A stretch of DNA of 64,000 nucleotides, from the NCBI RefSeq assembly GCF_027579695.1, contig NC_083569.1, positions 72,752,149-72,816,148 on the forward strand. Reading direction: 5' to 3'. Of this stretch, positions 62,709-64,000 are shown one piece after another. Every line of letters begins with the position of its first letter. Position 1 is the first letter of the stretch. A model generated the notes under the pieces. The model was given only the letters and a program-made list of their open reading frames with translations, searched no databases and was not told the DNA's origin. The position numbers and the translations under genes are program-made. Origin of the DNA: Neoarius graeffei (lineage: Eukaryota; Chordata; Actinopteri; Siluriformes; Ariidae).

Positions 62709-64000
62709 CAGTTGTGCTTGAAAGTTTGTGAACGCTTTAGAATTTTCTATATTTCTGCATCAATATGACCTAAAACATCATCAGATTTTCACACAAGTCC
62801 TAAAAGTAGATAAAGAGAACCCAGTTAAACAAATGAGACAAAAATATTATACTTGGTCATTTATTTATTGAGGAAAATGGTCCAATATTACATATTTGTG
62901 AGTGGCAAAAATATGTGAACCTTTGCTTTCAATATCTGGTGTGACCCCCTTGTGCAGCAGTAACTGCGACTAAACGTTTCCGGTAACTGTTGATCAGTCC
63001 TGCACACCGGCTTGGAGGAATTTTAGCCCATTCCTCCGTACAGAACAGCTTCAACTCTGGGATGTTGGTGGGTTTCCTCACATGAACTGCTCGCTTCAGG
63101 TCCTTCCACAACATTTCGATTGGATTAAGGTCAGGACTTTGACTTGGCCATTCCAAAATATTAACTTTATTCTTCTTTAACCATTCATTGGTAGAACAAC
63201 TTGTGTACTTAGGGTCGTTGTCTTGCTGCATGACCCACCTTCTCCTGAGATTCAGTTCATGGACAGATGTCCTGACATTTTCCTTTAGAATTCGCTGGTA
63301 TAATTCAGAATTCATTGTTCCATCAATGATGGCAAGCTGTCCTGGACCAGATGCAGCAAAACAGGCCCAAACTATGATACTACCACCGCTATGTTTCACA
63401 GATGGGATAAGGTTCTTATGCTGGAATGCAGTGTTTTCTTTTCTCCAAACATAACGCTTCTCATTTAAACCAAAAAGTTCTATTTTGGTCTCATCCATCC
63501 ACAAAACATTTTTCCAATAGCCTTCTGGCTTGTCTACGTGATCTTTAGCAAACTGCAGACAAGCAGCAATGTTCTTTTTGGAGAGCAGTGGCTTTCTCTT
63601 TGCAACCCTGCCATGCACACCATTGTTGTTCAGTGTTCTCCTGATGGTGGACTCATGAACATTAACATTAGCCGATGTGAGAGAGGCCTTCAGTTGCTTA
63701 GAAGTTACCCTGGGGTCCTTTGTGACCTCGCCGACTATTACACGCCTTGCTCTTGGAGTGATCTTTGTTGGTCGACCACTCCTGGGGAGGGTAACAATGG
63801 TCTTGAATTTCCTCCATTTGTACACAATCTGTCTGATTGTCGATTGGTGCAGTCCAAACTCTTTAGAGATGGTTTTGTAACCTTTTCCAGCCTGATGAGC
63901 ATCAACAACGTTTTTTCTGAGGTCCTCAGAAATCTGCTTTGTTCGTGCCATGATACACTTCCACAAACATGTGTTGTGAAGATCAGACTTTGATAGATCC
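62709..64000 (-). mobile_element. Tc1-like family 1, copy H, cut by the right window edge
   Basis: TA at 62707-62708, left end cagttgtgcttgaaagtttg. The inverted repeat and complete transposase are in the window; the right-hand repeat lies beyond it. Confidence 0.92.
62929..63951 (-). CDS. Tc1 transposase, intact
   Basis: 340 residues from MARTKQISEDLRKNVVDAHQ to GGHTRY, without stops or indels. Two helix-turn-helix parts (about residues 1-60 and 65-115, including GRPTKITPRAR) and a DDE domain with Asp in VLWMDETKIEL, Asp in MQQDNDPKYTS and Glu in SPDLNPIEMLW. Thr to Met next to the first Asp and His to Tyr in PKYTS differ from copies A and G. An upstream in-frame ATG would add five residues; the MARTK start is supported by all copies. 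It is the best candidate here for an active family 1 transposase. Confidence 0.93.
   Translation of the reverse strand: MARTKQISEDLRKNVVDAHQAGKGYKTISKEFGLHQSTIRQIVYKWRKFKTIVTLPRSGRPTKITPRARRVIVGEVTKDPRVTSKQLKASLTSANVNVHESTIRRTLNNNGVHGRVAKRKPLLSKKNIAACLQFAKDHVDKPEGYWKNVLWMDETKIELFGLNEKRYVWRKENTAFQHKNLIPSVKHSGGSIIVWACFAASGPGQLAIIDGTMNSELYQRILKENVRTSVHELNLRRRWVMQQDNDPKYTSCSTNEWLKKNKVNILEWPSQSPDLNPIEMLWKDLKRAVHVRKPTNIPELKLFCTEEWAKIPPSRCAGLINSYRKRLVAVTAAQGGHTRY

Overview
The window looks like teleost fish nuclear DNA, possibly an otophysan such as a catfish (low confidence on the order). The evidence is split genes with GT-AG introns, abundant Tc1 elements with long inverted repeats, tRNA-headed SINEs of fish type, and long microsatellites and minisatellites. 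About 1 kb of 64 kb is host coding sequence. The rest is intron or intergenic DNA filled with repeats.

Layout. 1-7117: the 3' part of rps4x (40S ribosomal protein eS4), with four exons covering residues 88-263 in human RPS4X numbering and a polyadenylation signal. Its introns hold a self-nested Harbinger-type element and a small hAT-like element. 7118-20202: the rps4x to nhsl2 interval, with a THAP-bearing TTAA element (Kolobok type) that carries a nested hAT, a second TTAA element, a THAP-bearing element with 8-bp target duplications (P type), one nearly intact Tc1 copy and about six SINEs, three of them in tandem. 20203-20482: first coding exon of an NHS-family gene, called nhsl2 from the protein and from its proximity to rps4x, which is also seen on human Xq13. 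Everything from 20483 to the right edge appears to lie in its first intron.

20688-47650 is essentially one giant 22-bp minisatellite, more than 20 kb of repeat. It has higher-order periods of 3,780 bp (about 1,626 + 1,614 + 540) and 990 bp, and two inverted blocks with palindromic joints. It is interrupted by two Tc1 copies of different families, a five-level nest of elements, a two-gene ISL2EU-type element and a third Tc1 family. 47651-64000 is a patchwork: a pentanucleotide repeat, two more copies of the third Tc1 family (one split by a hairpin MITE and a hAT), SINEs, a large decayed hAT with nested insertions, a solo LTR, one dead Tc1 copy and one intact copy that runs off the right edge.

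The host genes do not form an operon or pathway. rps4x is a housekeeping ribosomal gene, and nhsl2 belongs to a family of WAVE-homology-domain actin regulators. Most is learned from the transposon stratigraphy. Exact target duplications let the insertion order be read directly, and three different THAP-domain transposon superfamilies appear within 38 kb.
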